The position numbers and the translations under genes are program-made. Below the pieces are notes generated by a model that worked only from the letters and a program-made list of their open reading frames with translations, was not told the origin of the DNA and did no database searches. DNA of 64,000 bases from Micrococcales bacterium (lineage in GTDB: Bacteria; Actinomycetota; Actinomycetes; S36-B12; UBA10799), in assembly GCA_016703125.1 (NCBI GenBank), contig JADJCR010000003.1:414688-478687 (forward strand), read 5' to 3'. Below, one piece after another: positions 11,055 to 20,195 of this stretch. Numbering within the stretch: the first letter of the stretch is position 1; each line of letters starts with the position of its first letter.

Positions 11055-12881
11055 GTGGCCAACACGACGACAGGGCGTGAAACGCTTGGACAGACGTCCG
11101 AGTCCGTCGCTCACATGATCCTCGACCGGGTCAGCGCGACTCCCAATGCCGATGCCTTCCGGGCGCCGACCGCCGACGACTCAAGCTGGTTCTCCCTGAC
11201 GTGGAAGCAGGCCTACGACGACGCTGAGAAGCTTGCCGCCGGCCTGCTCTCCCTTGGGCTCGAGCACGAGCAGCGCGTGTCCATCGCGTCGAACACCCGG
11301 CTCGACTGGATCCTCGCCGACATGGCGGTCATGCTCGCCGCAGGGGCGACCACAACCGTCTACCCGAGCACCGGCGACGCCGACGTGGCGTACATCCTCA
11401 GCGACTCGAACACCCGCTTCCTGTTCGCCGAGGACGACAGCCAGGTCGAGAAGGTGCGGTTGCACCGCGACGAGTTGAACATCGAGAAGGTCGTCGTCTT
11501 CGACGGTGCCGGTGACGGTGACTGGGTGATCTCCATGGATGACCTCCGCGCACTCGGCGACGGCTACCTGAAGGGCAACCCCGAAGGTGTCAAGGAACGG
11601 GCACGCACGGTCAAGGCCGACAGCCTCGCCACCCTGATCTACACCTCCGGCACCACCGGCAAGCCCAAGGGTGTGGAACTGACGCACAGCAACTGGACCT
11701 ACGAGGGCGCCTTCGTCGAGAGCCTGAACATCATCGGCATCGACGACGTGCAGTTCCTGTGGCTGCCGCTGGCACACTCGTTCGGCAAGGTGCTGCTCGC
11801 CCTGCAGTTGCAGGTCGGCTTCGTGACCGCGGTCGACGGCCGCGTGCCGCAGATCGTGGAGAACCTGCCCACGGTGCAGCCCACGTTCATGGCCGCTGTT
11901 CCTCGCATCTTCGAGAAGGTCTACTCGAAGGTCGCGCAGACCGCACTCTCCGAGGGCGGCGCGAAGGCCAAGATCTTCACGTGGGCGTTCAAGGTTGGCA
12001 TCGAGGCCGCAGAGAAGGAACTGGCCGGTGAGAAGGTCGGTGGCGGGCTGGCCTTCAAGCGCAGCATCGCCGACAAGTTGGTCTTCTCGAAGATCCGCGA
12101 GCGGCTCGGCGGCCACATGCGCTACATGATCTCGGGCTCCGCAGCACTGTCGAAGGACATCGCGCTGTGGTTCTATGCGGCCGGGCTGCCGATCCTCGAG
12201 GGCTACGGCCTGACGGAGACCAGCGCTGCGACTTGTGTCATGCGCCCCGACCGTATCCGGTTCGGCACCGTGGGAGAACCCGCCGCCGGCACCGAGATCA
12301 AGATCGCAGACGACGGTGAGATCCTCATCCGCGGTGGCGGCGTGATGCGCGGCTACCGCAACTTGCCTGAGGCCAACGCCGAGGTGTTCCCCGGCGACGG
12401 CTGGTTCGCCACCGGTGACATCGGCGAGATCGATGACATGGGCCGGGTGAAGATCACCGACCGCAAGAAGGACCTGGTCAAGACCTCCGGTGGCAAGTAC
12501 ATCGCGCCGTCGGCGATCGAGAGCCAGTTCAAGGCGATCAGTGGTCTGGTCGGGAACATGGTGGTCCACGCCAACGACCGCAACTTCGCCAGCGCGCTGA
12601 TCACGCTGGACCCCGATGCCGCAGCTGCTTGGGCAGCGGATCACGGCAAGGCGGGCGTCTCGCTCGACGAGATCGCCAAGGACCCGGAGATGCTCAAGGA
12701 GATGCAGGCCTCCGTCGATGAGCTCAACTCGCGGCTGAACCGCTGGGAGACGATCAAGAAGTTCGAGATCCTCGACCGCGACTTCACCGTCGAGGAGGGT
12801 GAGTTGACCCCGAGCCTGAAGGTCAAGCGCAAGGCTGTCGAGGAGAAGTACCGCGACATCCTGGACGCGATGTACACCTGA
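11055..12881 (+). CDS. Long-chain acyl-CoA synthetase (FadD15-like)
   Basis: AMP-forming enzyme that activates fatty acids to acyl-CoA in two steps through an acyl-adenylate. The 608-residue protein has the P-loop-like AMP-binding motif LIYTSGTTGKPKGVELTH, the A5 motif EGYGLTETSA, the GDIGEID segment with the DRKKDLVKTSGGKYIAP hinge region, and a C-terminal lid. Length and motifs match actinobacterial long-chain enzymes. The start is GTG 11055 with a purine-rich stretch (gcgaaagg) upstream. A strong hairpin terminator follows the stop. Confidence 0.92.
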   Translation: MANTTTGRETLGQTSESVAHMILDRVSATPNADAFRAPTADDSSWFSLTWKQAYDDAEKLAAGLLSLGLEHEQRVSIASNTRLDWILADMAVMLAAGATTTVYPSTGDADVAYILSDSNTRFLFAEDDSQVEKVRLHRDELNIEKVVVFDGAGDGDWVISMDDLRALGDGYLKGNPEGVKERARTVKADSLATLIYTSGTTGKPKGVELTHSNWTYEGAFVESLNIIGIDDVQFLWLPLAHSFGKVLLALQLQVGFVTAVDGRVPQIVENLPTVQPTFMAAVPRIFEKVYSKVAQTALSEGGAKAKIFTWAFKVGIEAAEKELAGEKVGGGLAFKRSIADKLVFSKIRERLGGHMRYMISGSAALSKDIALWFYAAGLPILEGYGLTETSAATCVMRPDRIRFGTVGEPAAGTEIKIADDGEILIRGGGVMRGYRNLPEANAEVFPGDGWFATGDIGEIDDMGRVKITDRKKDLVKTSGGKYIAPSAIESQFKAISGLVGNMVVHANDRNFASALITLDPDAAAAWAADHGKAGVSLDEIAKDPEMLKEMQASVDELNSRLNRWETIKKFEILDRDFTVEEGELTPSLKVKRKAVEEKYRDILDAMYT

Positions 12882-12886
12882 TCCAA

Positions 12887-12927
12887 CGATCGAAGGGGCG
12901 GTGCCTGCGGGCCCGCCCCTTCGATCG
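12887..12927 (+). terminator. Hairpin terminator after the acyl-CoA synthetase gene
   Basis: A perfect 15-bp inverted repeat: left arm 12887-12901 (cgatcgaaggggcgg), right arm 12913-12927, with an 11-nt loop, six bases after the stop codon. There is no U tract, which is usual in GC-rich actinobacteria. Confidence 0.8.
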
Positions 12928-13003
12928 TGCCTGGCGGTGCGCTGCGCTCCCGGGTGCGGGTGGTGGGTGGCCCTGGCGTCGCCGGCGGCGTCCAGGTGTA
13001 GGC

Positions 13004-13124
13004 GGGAGTGATACCTCTACCGGGGAGCGATTCAACCGTGCAGTTTCGCTCCGCGGGTGGTGGCCCTGCGCCAGGAGGCGGATACCTCACCGGGAGCGAT
13101 TCACCGGCAGTTTCGCTCCCGGTG
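13004..13124. repeat. Two hairpin repeats related to the 31.7-32.3 kb array
   Basis: This lies in the 328-nt gene-free stretch before hemW. It contains GGGAGTGATAC (13004-13014), then a hairpin GGGGAGCGA...TCGCTCC (13022-13052), and a second, stronger hairpin with a 12-bp stem (13088-13099 pairing with 13113-13124) built on GGGAGCGATT. The same two words, GGGAGTGATAC and GGGAGCGAT, recur in the array upstream of dnaG, so this is a dispersed family. A role as a palindromic repeat or a terminator is inference. Confidence 0.6.
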
Positions 13125-13209
13125 TCCGCTCCCGGGTGCTGCTGGGGTGGCAGTCACCGGGCACAGACGTTGGCACCGGGTGGCACTTCGCGGGTGAGAC
13201 ACTGACCGC

Positions 13210-14409
13210 GTGCCCGAACTGCCCGCTGGTGACCCCGCGCCAGCAGACGGCGGCCTGCCCGGCGGACTCGACTGGGACCACCCGCTGCGCGCTTACGTCC
13301 ACGTGCCGTTCTGCACGGTGCGATGCGGCTACTGCGACTTCAACACCTATACCGCCGGCGAACTGGGGGGCTTGCACACCGACGCGTACGTGACCGCCGT
13401 GCGCCGCGAGGTCGATCTCGCCCACCGTGTGACCCGCCCGCAGCCGCTGGCGTCGGTCTTCATCGGCGGGGGTACCCCGTCGCTGCTCCCACCCCCTGAA
13501 CTGGCGCTGCTCATCGGTGCGCTGCGGGACGGCTTCGGGCTGGAGCCAGACGCTGAGGTCACGATGGAGGCGAACCCGGAGAACGTGACCGATCAGGCCC
13601 TCGACGCGTGGCTCGCCGCGGGAGTGAACCGGCTCAGCCTCGGCATGCAGAGCGCCGATCCGGCCGCGCTGCGGGTGCTCGACCGTGTGCACACCCCGGG
13701 GCGGGCGCAGGCCGCAGCCCGTCAGGCGAGGGCCGCCGGATTCGGGCACGTGTCGCTGGACCTGATCTACGGGGTCCCCGGCCAGTCGTTGGCATCCTGG
13801 CGGGAGACCGTTCTGGCGGCTCTGAGCGCAGGTCCCGATCACGTCTCCGCCTATGCCCTCGGGGTGGAGGAGGGCACAGCCCTGGCCCGCCGTGTCCGTC
13901 GGGGGGAGGTGCCGGCTCCGGATCCCGACCTTGCCGCCGCGCAGTACGACGCCGCCGACGAGATCCTCAGCAGCCACGGGCTGTCGTGGTACGAGATCTC
14001 CAACTGGTCGCGTCCAGGGGCCCGCAGTGAACACAACCTGGGCTATTGGCACGCCGACAACTGGTGGGGTTTCGGGCCTGGTGCCCACTCGCATGTCGAC
14101 GGCATCCGGTGGTGGAACGTGAAACGGCCGGCCACCTATCAGTCGATGCTGGCCGCCGGCCGCAGCCCCGCTGCCGGGCGGGAGACCCTGGACGACGAGC
14201 AGCGCCGCACCGAGTCCGTGATGCTGCAGGTCCGTCTGGCCGAAGGCTTCGACCCCGCCGGCTTCCCACCTGCCCCGGTGGCGGACCTTGTCGGCCGCGG
14301 ATGGCTGGAGAACGCCGACGGCGCCCGCCTGCGCCTGACCCGTGAGGGCCGGATGCTGGCGGACGCCGTCGTGCGGGTCCTGCTGTGGGATCAGGGCGCC
14401 ACAGGCTGA
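13210..14409 (+). CDS. hemW: Radical SAM heme chaperone HemW (coproporphyrinogen-dehydrogenase-like)
   Basis: Radical SAM protein; family members are annotated as oxygen-independent coproporphyrinogen III oxidase but HemW proteins act in heme delivery. The cluster ligands are C35, C39 and C42 in FCTVRCGYC, followed by GGGTPSLL, EANPENVT and the HemW C-terminal domain with GFGPGAHS. There are 399 residues, normal for HemW. The start is GTG 13210. Its 3' end overlaps the convergent membrane protein gene by 19 nt. Confidence 0.9.
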   Translation: MPELPAGDPAPADGGLPGGLDWDHPLRAYVHVPFCTVRCGYCDFNTYTAGELGGLHTDAYVTAVRREVDLAHRVTRPQPLASVFIGGGTPSLLPPPELALLIGALRDGFGLEPDAEVTMEANPENVTDQALDAWLAAGVNRLSLGMQSADPAALRVLDRVHTPGRAQAAARQARAAGFGHVSLDLIYGVPGQSLASWRETVLAALSAGPDHVSAYALGVEEGTALARRVRRGEVPAPDPDLAAAQYDAADEILSSHGLSWYEISNWSRPGARSEHNLGYWHADNWWGFGPGAHSHVDGIRWWNVKRPATYQSMLAAGRSPAAGRETLDDEQRRTESVMLQVRLAEGFDPAGFPPAPVADLVGRGWLENADGARLRLTREGRMLADAVVRVLLWDQGATG

Positions 14410-15159
14410 CCCCGTAGCACCTTGTACGCGTAGGTCTGCGCGATGACGGTGACGGGCACGGCCACGAAGAGGCCGAGGCCGCACAGCAGCGCGCCGACGA
14501 ACAGGGCGATCCACGTGAGGATCAGCAGCAGCAGCAGGTTGCCGATGTTGTCCTTCACGAAGGAGAAACTCGCCGTGATCGACTGCCATGCACCGAGATC
14601 CTGATCGAGGATGAAGTACACGAAGAACGCGCCGAAGAAGGCGACCACCAGACCGGGCAGGATGCACAGAAGCAGACCGATGAAGGTCATGATGCTGAGG
14701 ATGATGCCAGCCAGGATGATCCGTCCCAGCTTGTTGAAGCTGAGCAGTTCACCGAGCACCAGCGGCCGGCCCTCGGTGAGGGCCAGACCACCACGGGCGA
14801 ACCCGGCCTGGATCAGGTAGCTCCAGATGAAGCCCACGATCGAGAACACCAGCGAGACCAGCATGGCCGCGAAGCCACTGCCGGACTGCTGGACGACGAA
14901 ACCGTTCTCGCCGCTGATCACGGTGGCGTCCGGGCTCGTGAGGCTCTGGAACAGGAACTGCAGCCCGTAGATCACAGCACCGACGAGCATGAACACCAAC
15001 ATGGCGATCAGGATCGGGCCGATGTTCTCCGTGAACTTCTTCCAGCCGTAGCCGAACGCATCGCCCACGCTGAACGGCTTACCCGCAGGACCGGGCATGC
15101 CGCCGCCGGGGAGGGGTAGCCGCCGGGCGGGTAACCGGGGGAGGAGGTGGAACTGACAT
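14391..15159 (-). CDS. YciC-like multi-pass membrane protein, proline-rich N-terminus frameshifted
   Basis: Membrane protein of unknown function. The main frame (from the ATG in GGGMPGPAGKPFSVGDAFGYG) encodes about 230 residues with four to six hydrophobic helices (for example LLLLLILTWIALFVGALLCG) and resembles the actinobacterial DUF975/YciC-type group. An ATG at 15159 with a purine-rich site upstream (aggagt) reads MSVPPPPP and would join the main frame through a Pro/Gly/Tyr-rich head if one C were restored in each of two C runs (near 15138 and 15115). I therefore place the gene start at 15159, as inference. Confidence 0.7.
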
Positions 15160-15168
15160 CGAGAACTC

Positions 15169-15273
15169 CTAGTCCTTGTTGGCGACGGCTGCGGTGATCG
15201 TGTCGGAGAGCCGGCACTGGCGGTCCCGTGCCCGCAGGGGCCACGCGACGCCGATGTGAGCTGTCTCGGACAT
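15169..15273 (-). CDS. Candidate 34-residue small protein or leader peptide
   Basis: ATG 15273 is preceded by a good site (gaggaaatc) and opens a short frame beginning MSETAHIGVAWP that stops at 15169, ten bases before the start of the membrane protein gene on the same strand. No family is recognised. It could be a coupled leader peptide or the remnant of a longer gene. Confidence 0.35.
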   Translation of the reverse strand: MSETAHIGVAWPLRARDRQCRLSDTITAAVANKD

Positions 15274-15387
15274 GATTTCCTCGCTTGGTCGGATTGCCGG
15301 AATTGCCGAGCGGTTCACAGCCTAGTCCGGTCGGCGCGGACGCCGCCGGATTTGCCACATGCGCCGCCGGCGGGTGCTCGCGGCGTG

Positions 15388-15843
15388 TCAGTCGCCGCTG
15401 GGAGCGCCCGCACTGAATACCAGGATCGCGACCATGAATACTGCCAGCAGCGTCAGCGAGATCACCCCGAGGACCAGTCCGGCAGTGGCCGCTCCCGAGG
15501 GGCTCCCGGTGTACCGGGCCTGTTTGCGGCCCTGGATGCCCAGCACGATCGCGGCGATGGCCAGTGGTACGCCGAGCGCCGCGCAGAGGAAGGTCAGAAT
15601 GAGCCCGAGCAGTCCGGTGACCAGCGCGGCCGTGGACTTGGTGTCCTTCTGGGTCCGCGCGGCCGCGAAGCCGGTGTCCCAGTCCGGCGCCGACGCGCGG
15701 TCGGGCATTGGCGTGCCCGCCGGTGGTGGCGGAGGCGGTGGGACGTGGGCCCGGAAACCGCCGGAGTCGGCCGGTCCGGGAGGCCCGAAGTCGGGCTGAT
15801 CCTGCGCACCGCCGTGCCAGTCGCCGCCTCCGGTGTCAGCCAT
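15388..15843 (-). CDS. DUF4190 domain-containing membrane protein
   Basis: A 151-residue protein with a Gly/Pro-rich cytoplasmic head (AHVPPPPPPPAG) followed by two membrane helices separated by a short basic loop: LVTGLLGLILTFLCAALGVP, GIQGRKQARYTG and GLVLGVISLTLLAVFMVAIL. The alternation of Gly-rich helices is typical of DUF4190. No function is known. It is divergent from hrcA, with about 150 bp between them. Confidence 0.75.
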   Translation of the reverse strand: MADTGGGDWHGGAQDQPDFGPPGPADSGGFRAHVPPPPPPPAGTPMPDRASAPDWDTGFAAARTQKDTKSTAALVTGLLGLILTFLCAALGVPLAIAAIVLGIQGRKQARYTGSPSGAATAGLVLGVISLTLLAVFMVAILVFSAGAPSGD

Positions 15844-15930
15844 GGTCGCCTCCCGGTGTCGAGGTTAGCGGGGCCAGGAGCGCCGGCGCCACCGCGCGTG
15901 CGCACCGTGGCTGTACGTGTGTATTGGCCG

Positions 15931-15961
15931 TACACTGGCACTCAGGGCAGCAGAGTGCTAA
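15931..15961 (+). promoter_or_regulatory. CIRCE operator with overlapping -10 box upstream of hrcA
   Basis: CIRCE consensus is TTAGCACTC-N9-GAGTGCTAA. Here ctggcactc (15935-15943), nine bases, then a perfect right arm gagtgctaa (15953-15961). A -10-like TACACT at 15931-15936 overlaps the left arm, so HrcA bound here would block RNA polymerase. This predicts autoregulated, heat-inducible transcription of hrcA-dnaJ and probably the genes behind them. Confidence 0.88.
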
Positions 15962-15992
15962 TCAGCGACAGTGCCCGTGATGAAGGGTGGCC

Positions 15993-17006
15993 ATGGACGA
16001 CCGGAAGCTCGAGGTCTTGCGGGCGATCGTGGAGGACTACGTCGCCACGCGCGAGCCCGTGGGTTCCAAGATGCTGGCCGAGCGCCACAACTTCGGGGTG
16101 AGTTCGGCCACGTTGCGCAACGACATGGCCGTGCTGGAGGAAGAGGGCTACATCGTCGCCCCCCACACCAGTGCCGGCCGGGTGCCGACCGACAAGGGGT
16201 ACCGGCTGTTCGTCGACCGGATCGCCCAGATCAAGCCGTTGTCCCCGGCCGAGCGGCGGGCGATCCACCACTTCCTGGATTCCGCCGTCGACCTCGACGA
16301 CGTCATGCAACGCACAGTGCGACTGCTGGCCCAACTGACCCAGCAGGTTGCGCTGGTCCAGTACCCCACCTTGACCCGCAGCGGGGTCCGGCACGTCGAG
16401 ATCGTCGGTCTCACGCCGCGCCGCGTCCTGCTGATCGTGATCGCGGACACCGGCCGCGTCGAGCAACGCACGGTGGAGAGCCCGATCGAGATCACCGACG
16501 AGGCGCTGCTCGACCTGCGTGCCCGTCTCAACGCGGCGGTGGTGGGCAAGTCCTTCACCGCCGTCGCGGACGCCGTGGGCGTCATTCCGGACCAGACCCC
16601 GGCGCAGTACCGCCCGCTGGCCGCCAGCGTGCTGGCCAGCCTGCTCGAGACGGTGGTCGAGCGGCGGGAGGACCGGATCGTGATGGGTGGCACCGCGAAC
16701 CTCACGCGGTTCGGCGAGGACTACTCCATGACCGTGGGGCCGGTCCTGGAGGCGCTGGAGGAGCACGTCGTGCTGCTGCGGTTGTTGCAGGAGGTGGGCA
16801 GCCACGACGACCTGACGGTGCGGATCGGGTCGGAGAACGAGGTGGCGGAACTGTCGTCATCGGCGGTCGTGACCACCGGATACGGTCCCCATTCGCACAG
16901 CATCGCGCACATCGGGGTGCTCGGCCCGACGCGCATGGACTACCCGGGCACGATGGGTTCAGTCCGCGCCGTGGCACGTTACCTGGGCCGCATCCTGAGC
17001 CAGTAG
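15993..17006 (+). CDS. hrcA: Heat-inducible transcription repressor HrcA
   Basis: Repressor that binds CIRCE and is kept active by GroEL. The 337-residue protein has an N-terminal winged helix (VGSKMLAERHNFGVSSATLRNDM, with recognition segment SAGRVPTDKGYR) and the HrcA dimerisation domain, ending in GTMGSVRAVARYLGRIL. ATG 15993 is preferred for spacing to gaaggg; GTG 15987 is possible. A CIRCE operator lies 31 bp upstream, and dnaJ follows after 10 nt. Confidence 0.96.
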   Translation: MDDRKLEVLRAIVEDYVATREPVGSKMLAERHNFGVSSATLRNDMAVLEEEGYIVAPHTSAGRVPTDKGYRLFVDRIAQIKPLSPAERRAIHHFLDSAVDLDDVMQRTVRLLAQLTQQVALVQYPTLTRSGVRHVEIVGLTPRRVLLIVIADTGRVEQRTVESPIEITDEALLDLRARLNAAVVGKSFTAVADAVGVIPDQTPAQYRPLAASVLASLLETVVERREDRIVMGGTANLTRFGEDYSMTVGPVLEALEEHVVLLRLLQEVGSHDDLTVRIGSENEVAELSSSAVVTTGYGPHSHSIAHIGVLGPTRMDYPGTMGSVRAVARYLGRILSQ

Positions 17007-17016
17007 AAGGAAGACG

Positions 17017-18156
17017 ATGGCAACCGATTATTACGAGACCCTCGGTGTCGCGCGCGATGCCACACCTGAGGAGATCAAGCGCGCGTACCGGCGGTTGGCC
17101 CGGGAGTTGCACCCCGATGTCAACCCGGACCCCAGCACCCATGAGCAGTTCAAGGACGTGACCGCGGCCTACGAGGTGCTCTCGGACGCCCGCAAGCGGC
17201 AGATGTACGACTTGGGCCACGACCCGCGGGCTGGGGCTCCCGGCTCCGGTGGCGCCGGGTTCGGCACGGAGAACCTGTTCGAGGACCTGATGAACTCGTT
17301 CTTCGGCGGTGGCGGTGGGGGTGCCTCCCGTGGGCCCAAGCCCCGGACCCGCCGGGGCCAGGACGCACTGCTGCGTGTCGAGATCGATCTGTCCGAGGCC
17401 GTGTTCGGCACCCAGAAGGAGATCACCGTGGATACCGCGGTGGGGTGTCCGACGTGTCACGGCGGGGGCACCGCCGACGGCGCCCAACTGGTGACCTGCC
17501 CGATGTGCCGAGGCCGTGGGGAGGTGCAGAACGTGCAGCGCACGTTCCTCGGACAGGTGATGACTGCCCGCGCCTGCCCGCAGTGCCAGGGGTTCGGCAA
17601 CCTCAATCCGTCGCCCTGCCCGGAGTGCGCCGGGGACGGCCGGGTCCGCACCCGTCAGACGATCGCCGTGGAGGTGCCGGCCGGTGTGGAGACGGGCACC
17701 CGGCTGCTGCTCGCCGGCCAGGGGGAGGTGGGGCCGGGCAACGGTCCGCAAGGCGATGTCTATGTCGAGATCATCCAGAAGCCGCACCCGGTGTTCGAGC
17801 GACAGGGCAACGACCTGCATGTGCGTCTGAGCATCCCGATGACCGCCGCTGCGCTCGGCACCATGATCCCGCTGCAGACCCTCGACGGTGAGCAGCAGAT
17901 CGAGATCCGGCCCGGGACCCAGAGTGGCAGCGTGCAGACGCTGCGCGGGCTCGGCGCGGCGAGGCTCCAGCGTTCCGGCCGCGGCGATCTGCTCGTACAC
18001 ATCGATGTGCTCACCCCCACCCGCATCGACGCCGAGCAGCGCGAGTTGTTGGAGCAGCTCGCGGTCATGCGTGACGAGGAGCACGTGGAGGCGACCGTCG
18101 CCGAGCACCCCACCGGGCTGTTCACCCGGATCAAGGACGCTTTCAGCGGCAAATGA
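17017..18156 (+). CDS. dnaJ: Chaperone protein DnaJ (DnaJ2 type)
   Basis: DnaK co-chaperone. The 379-residue protein has a J domain with the HPD tripeptide (RELHPDVNP), a Gly-rich linker, and four CxxCxGxG zinc repeats (CPTCHGGG, CPMCRGRG, CPQCQGFG, CPECAGDG), then the C-terminal substrate-binding domains. The position directly behind hrcA is the DnaJ2 arrangement of actinobacteria. A purine-rich site (gaaggaag) precedes the ATG. Its stop overlaps rsmE by four bases. Confidence 0.96.
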   Translation: MATDYYETLGVARDATPEEIKRAYRRLARELHPDVNPDPSTHEQFKDVTAAYEVLSDARKRQMYDLGHDPRAGAPGSGGAGFGTENLFEDLMNSFFGGGGGGASRGPKPRTRRGQDALLRVEIDLSEAVFGTQKEITVDTAVGCPTCHGGGTADGAQLVTCPMCRGRGEVQNVQRTFLGQVMTARACPQCQGFGNLNPSPCPECAGDGRVRTRQTIAVEVPAGVETGTRLLLAGQGEVGPGNGPQGDVYVEIIQKPHPVFERQGNDLHVRLSIPMTAAALGTMIPLQTLDGEQQIEIRPGTQSGSVQTLRGLGAARLQRSGRGDLLVHIDVLTPTRIDAEQRELLEQLAVMRDEEHVEATVAEHPTGLFTRIKDAFSGK

Positions 18157-18866
18157 CAGCACCGCTGTTCTACGTGGATCATCTGCCGCGGCAGGGTCAG
18201 GTCACCGTCACCGGCGACGAGGCGCGCCACGCGACGGTGGCCATGCGCTTGCATGTCGGCGAAGCGGTCCTCGTCGGGGACGGCCGGGGCGGCCTGGCCG
18301 ATTGTGTCGTCGGCTCTGTGGACCGCCGGCAGGGGCTGGTGGCGGCGGTCAGGACGCACCGCCACGTGCCGGCGCCGCGAGCCATCGTCGTGGTGCAGGC
18401 GGTTCCCAAGGGTGAGCGGGCAGAACTCGCGGTGGAACTGCTCACGGAGTGCGGCGTCACAGCAGTCGTGCCGTGGCAGTCGCAGCGGACGGTACCGGAC
18501 TGGGGGGACAAGCGGGAGGTCAAGCGGCAGCGCTGGCAACGGGTGGCCCGCGCGGCGGCCAAGCAGTCCCGCCGGGCGTGGATCCCCGAGGTGGCCGAGG
18601 TGCAGAAGGGCCTGCCGGTCATACAGGGAGCCGGACTGATACTGCACGAGGATGCCGACGAGCGCCTGTACGACCTCGACCCGCCGCCGGGGCCGGTGAC
18701 TGTCGTCGTCGGCCCTGAGGGAGGGCTCGATGACGACGAAGTTGAGGGGCTGGTGGCGGCGGGGGCGGTGCCGGTCCGGATGGGTCCGGAGATCCTGCGC
18801 ACCTCGACCGCCGGAGCGGCGGCCTGCATGTGGTTGAGAGGTTTAGAGATGCGCCTGGGGGCATGA
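18153..18866 (+). CDS. rsmE: 16S rRNA (uracil1498-N3)-methyltransferase RsmE
   Basis: SPOUT-class methyltransferase that uses SAM to modify U1498 of 16S rRNA. The 237-residue protein has a PUA-like N-terminus (GDEARHATVAMRLHVG), the segment VVVQAVPKGERAELAVEL, the Arg/Lys-rich AAAKQSRRAWIPEV, and the SAM-binding knot VVVGPEGGLDDDEV with MGPEILRTSTA. It overlaps dnaJ and leads into the HIT gene. Confidence 0.95.
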   Translation: MTAPLFYVDHLPRQGQVTVTGDEARHATVAMRLHVGEAVLVGDGRGGLADCVVGSVDRRQGLVAAVRTHRHVPAPRAIVVVQAVPKGERAELAVELLTECGVTAVVPWQSQRTVPDWGDKREVKRQRWQRVARAAAKQSRRAWIPEVAEVQKGLPVIQGAGLILHEDADERLYDLDPPPGPVTVVVGPEGGLDDDEVEGLVAAGAVPVRMGPEILRTSTAGAAACMWLRGLEMRLGA

Positions 18867-18867
18867 C

Positions 18868-19215
18868 ATGATTCCGGATATGGCCTGCATCTTCTGCGCC
18901 ATCGCGCAAGGTGAGATCCCCGCGACGGTCGTGCGTGAGACCGACACCGTGGTGGCGTTCCGGGACCTCAACCCGGTCGCACCGGTGCACGTCCTGGTGA
19001 TCCCGCGGCACCACTACCGCAACGTCTCCGAACTGTCAGCCGATCGGCAGGCCGTTGCCGAGGTGCTGACCGTGGTCTCGGACGTGGCGGCCGCCGAAGG
19101 GCTCGACGAGGGCTTTCGTGTCGTCTTCAACACCGGTGGCCACGGCGGCCAGGAGGTGGAGCACGTGCACGCGCATGTGATCGGTGGACGGCAGATGGAA
19201 TGGCCGCCGGGATGA
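18868..19215 (+). CDS. HIT family protein (HinT-like)
   Basis: Nucleotide-binding hydrolase of the histidine-triad family; HinT members cleave phosphoramidates of AMP. About 115 residues, with ACIFCAIAQGEIPA at the N-terminus and the triad HVHAHVIGG near the C-terminus. ATG 18868 and ATG 18880 are both possible; alignment to ACIFC favours 18880. It is embedded in the rsmE-phoH operon with a four-base overlap to phoH. Confidence 0.92.
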   Translation: MIPDMACIFCAIAQGEIPATVVRETDTVVAFRDLNPVAPVHVLVIPRHHYRNVSELSADRQAVAEVLTVVSDVAAAEGLDEGFRVVFNTGGHGGQEVEHVHAHVIGGRQMEWPPG

Positions 19216-20195
19216 GCCCCTCCGCATCCGCCGGCGCGGTCGTGTCCAGTACCGTCGTCGTCCCGAACACCCATCCGATGGTCGCGCTGCTCGGCGCGAA
19301 CGATGAGAACCTCAAGCAGTTCGAGCGGGACTTCCCGGAGATCGATGTCCTGGTGCGCGGCAACGAGATCCATCTCTCCGGTGATGTCACGGAGGTCGGT
19401 CTGGCCGAGCAGGTGCTGGCCGAGATGCTGTCGATCCTGCGCACGGGCCAGGGCCTGACCCCGGATGCCGTGGAGCGGTCCGTGGCGATGCTGCGCTCGG
19501 ACCGGTCACTGTCGCCGTCGCAATTGCTCACGGCCAACATCCTGTCCAGCCGGGGCAAGGCGATCCGGGCCAAGACCCTGAACCAGAAGCGGTACGTGGA
19601 CGCCATCGACCTGAACACGATCGTGTTCGGCATCGGTCCGGCCGGCACCGGCAAGACCTACCTGGCGGTGGCCAAAGCGGTGCAGGCCCTGCAGTCCAAG
19701 CAGATCAATCGCATCATCCTCACGCGCCCGGCGGTCGAAGCCGGCGAGCGTCTCGGCTTCCTGCCCGGCACGCTCAGCGAGAAGATCGACCCGTACCTGC
19801 GCCCGCTGTACGACGCACTGCACGACATGATCGATCCCGACCGGATCCCGCAACTGATGACCAGCGGCACGATCGAGGTGGCGCCGCTGGCGTACATGCG
19901 CGGCCGGACCCTCAACGACGCGTTCATCATCCTCGACGAGGCGCAGAACACCACCGCCGAGCAGATGAAGATGTTCCTGACCCGGCTCGGTTTCGGCTCG
20001 ACGATGGTGGTGACCGGCGACGTCACCCAGGTCGACCTCCCGGGGGGCACGACCAGCGGCCTGCGGATCGTGCAGAAGATCCTGGCCGGCATCGACGACG
20101 TGCAGTTCTGCGAACTGACCAGCCGCGACGTCGTCCGCCACCGACTCGTCGGCGACATCGTGGACGCCTACGGCCGATTCGAGCAGTCACGATGA
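19212..20195 (+). CDS. phoH: PhoH-like ATPase
   Basis: Cytoplasmic ATPase of the PhoL type, commonly linked to YbeY and RNA metabolism. Walker A is GPAGTGKTYLA and Walker B is FIILDEAQN; GDVTQVDLP and SRDVVRHRLVGDIV follow. ATG 19212 overlaps the HIT stop (ATGA); ATG 19200 is the alternative. The phoH-ybeY-corC-era order is conserved in many bacteria and ties the run to ribosome maturation. Confidence 0.94.
   Translation: MSPSASAGAVVSSTVVVPNTHPMVALLGANDENLKQFERDFPEIDVLVRGNEIHLSGDVTEVGLAEQVLAEMLSILRTGQGLTPDAVERSVAMLRSDRSLSPSQLLTANILSSRGKAIRAKTLNQKRYVDAIDLNTIVFGIGPAGTGKTYLAVAKAVQALQSKQINRIILTRPAVEAGERLGFLPGTLSEKIDPYLRPLYDALHDMIDPDRIPQLMTSGTIEVAPLAYMRGRTLNDAFIILDEAQNTTAEQMKMFLTRLGFGSTMVVTGDVTQVDLPGGTTSGLRIVQKILAGIDDVQFCELTSRDVVRHRLVGDIVDAYGRFEQSR

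Noticed and set aside
11181..12644. A 487-residue minus-strand frame opposite the acyl-CoA synthetase
   Set aside because: Low-complexity product without motifs; antisense shadow.
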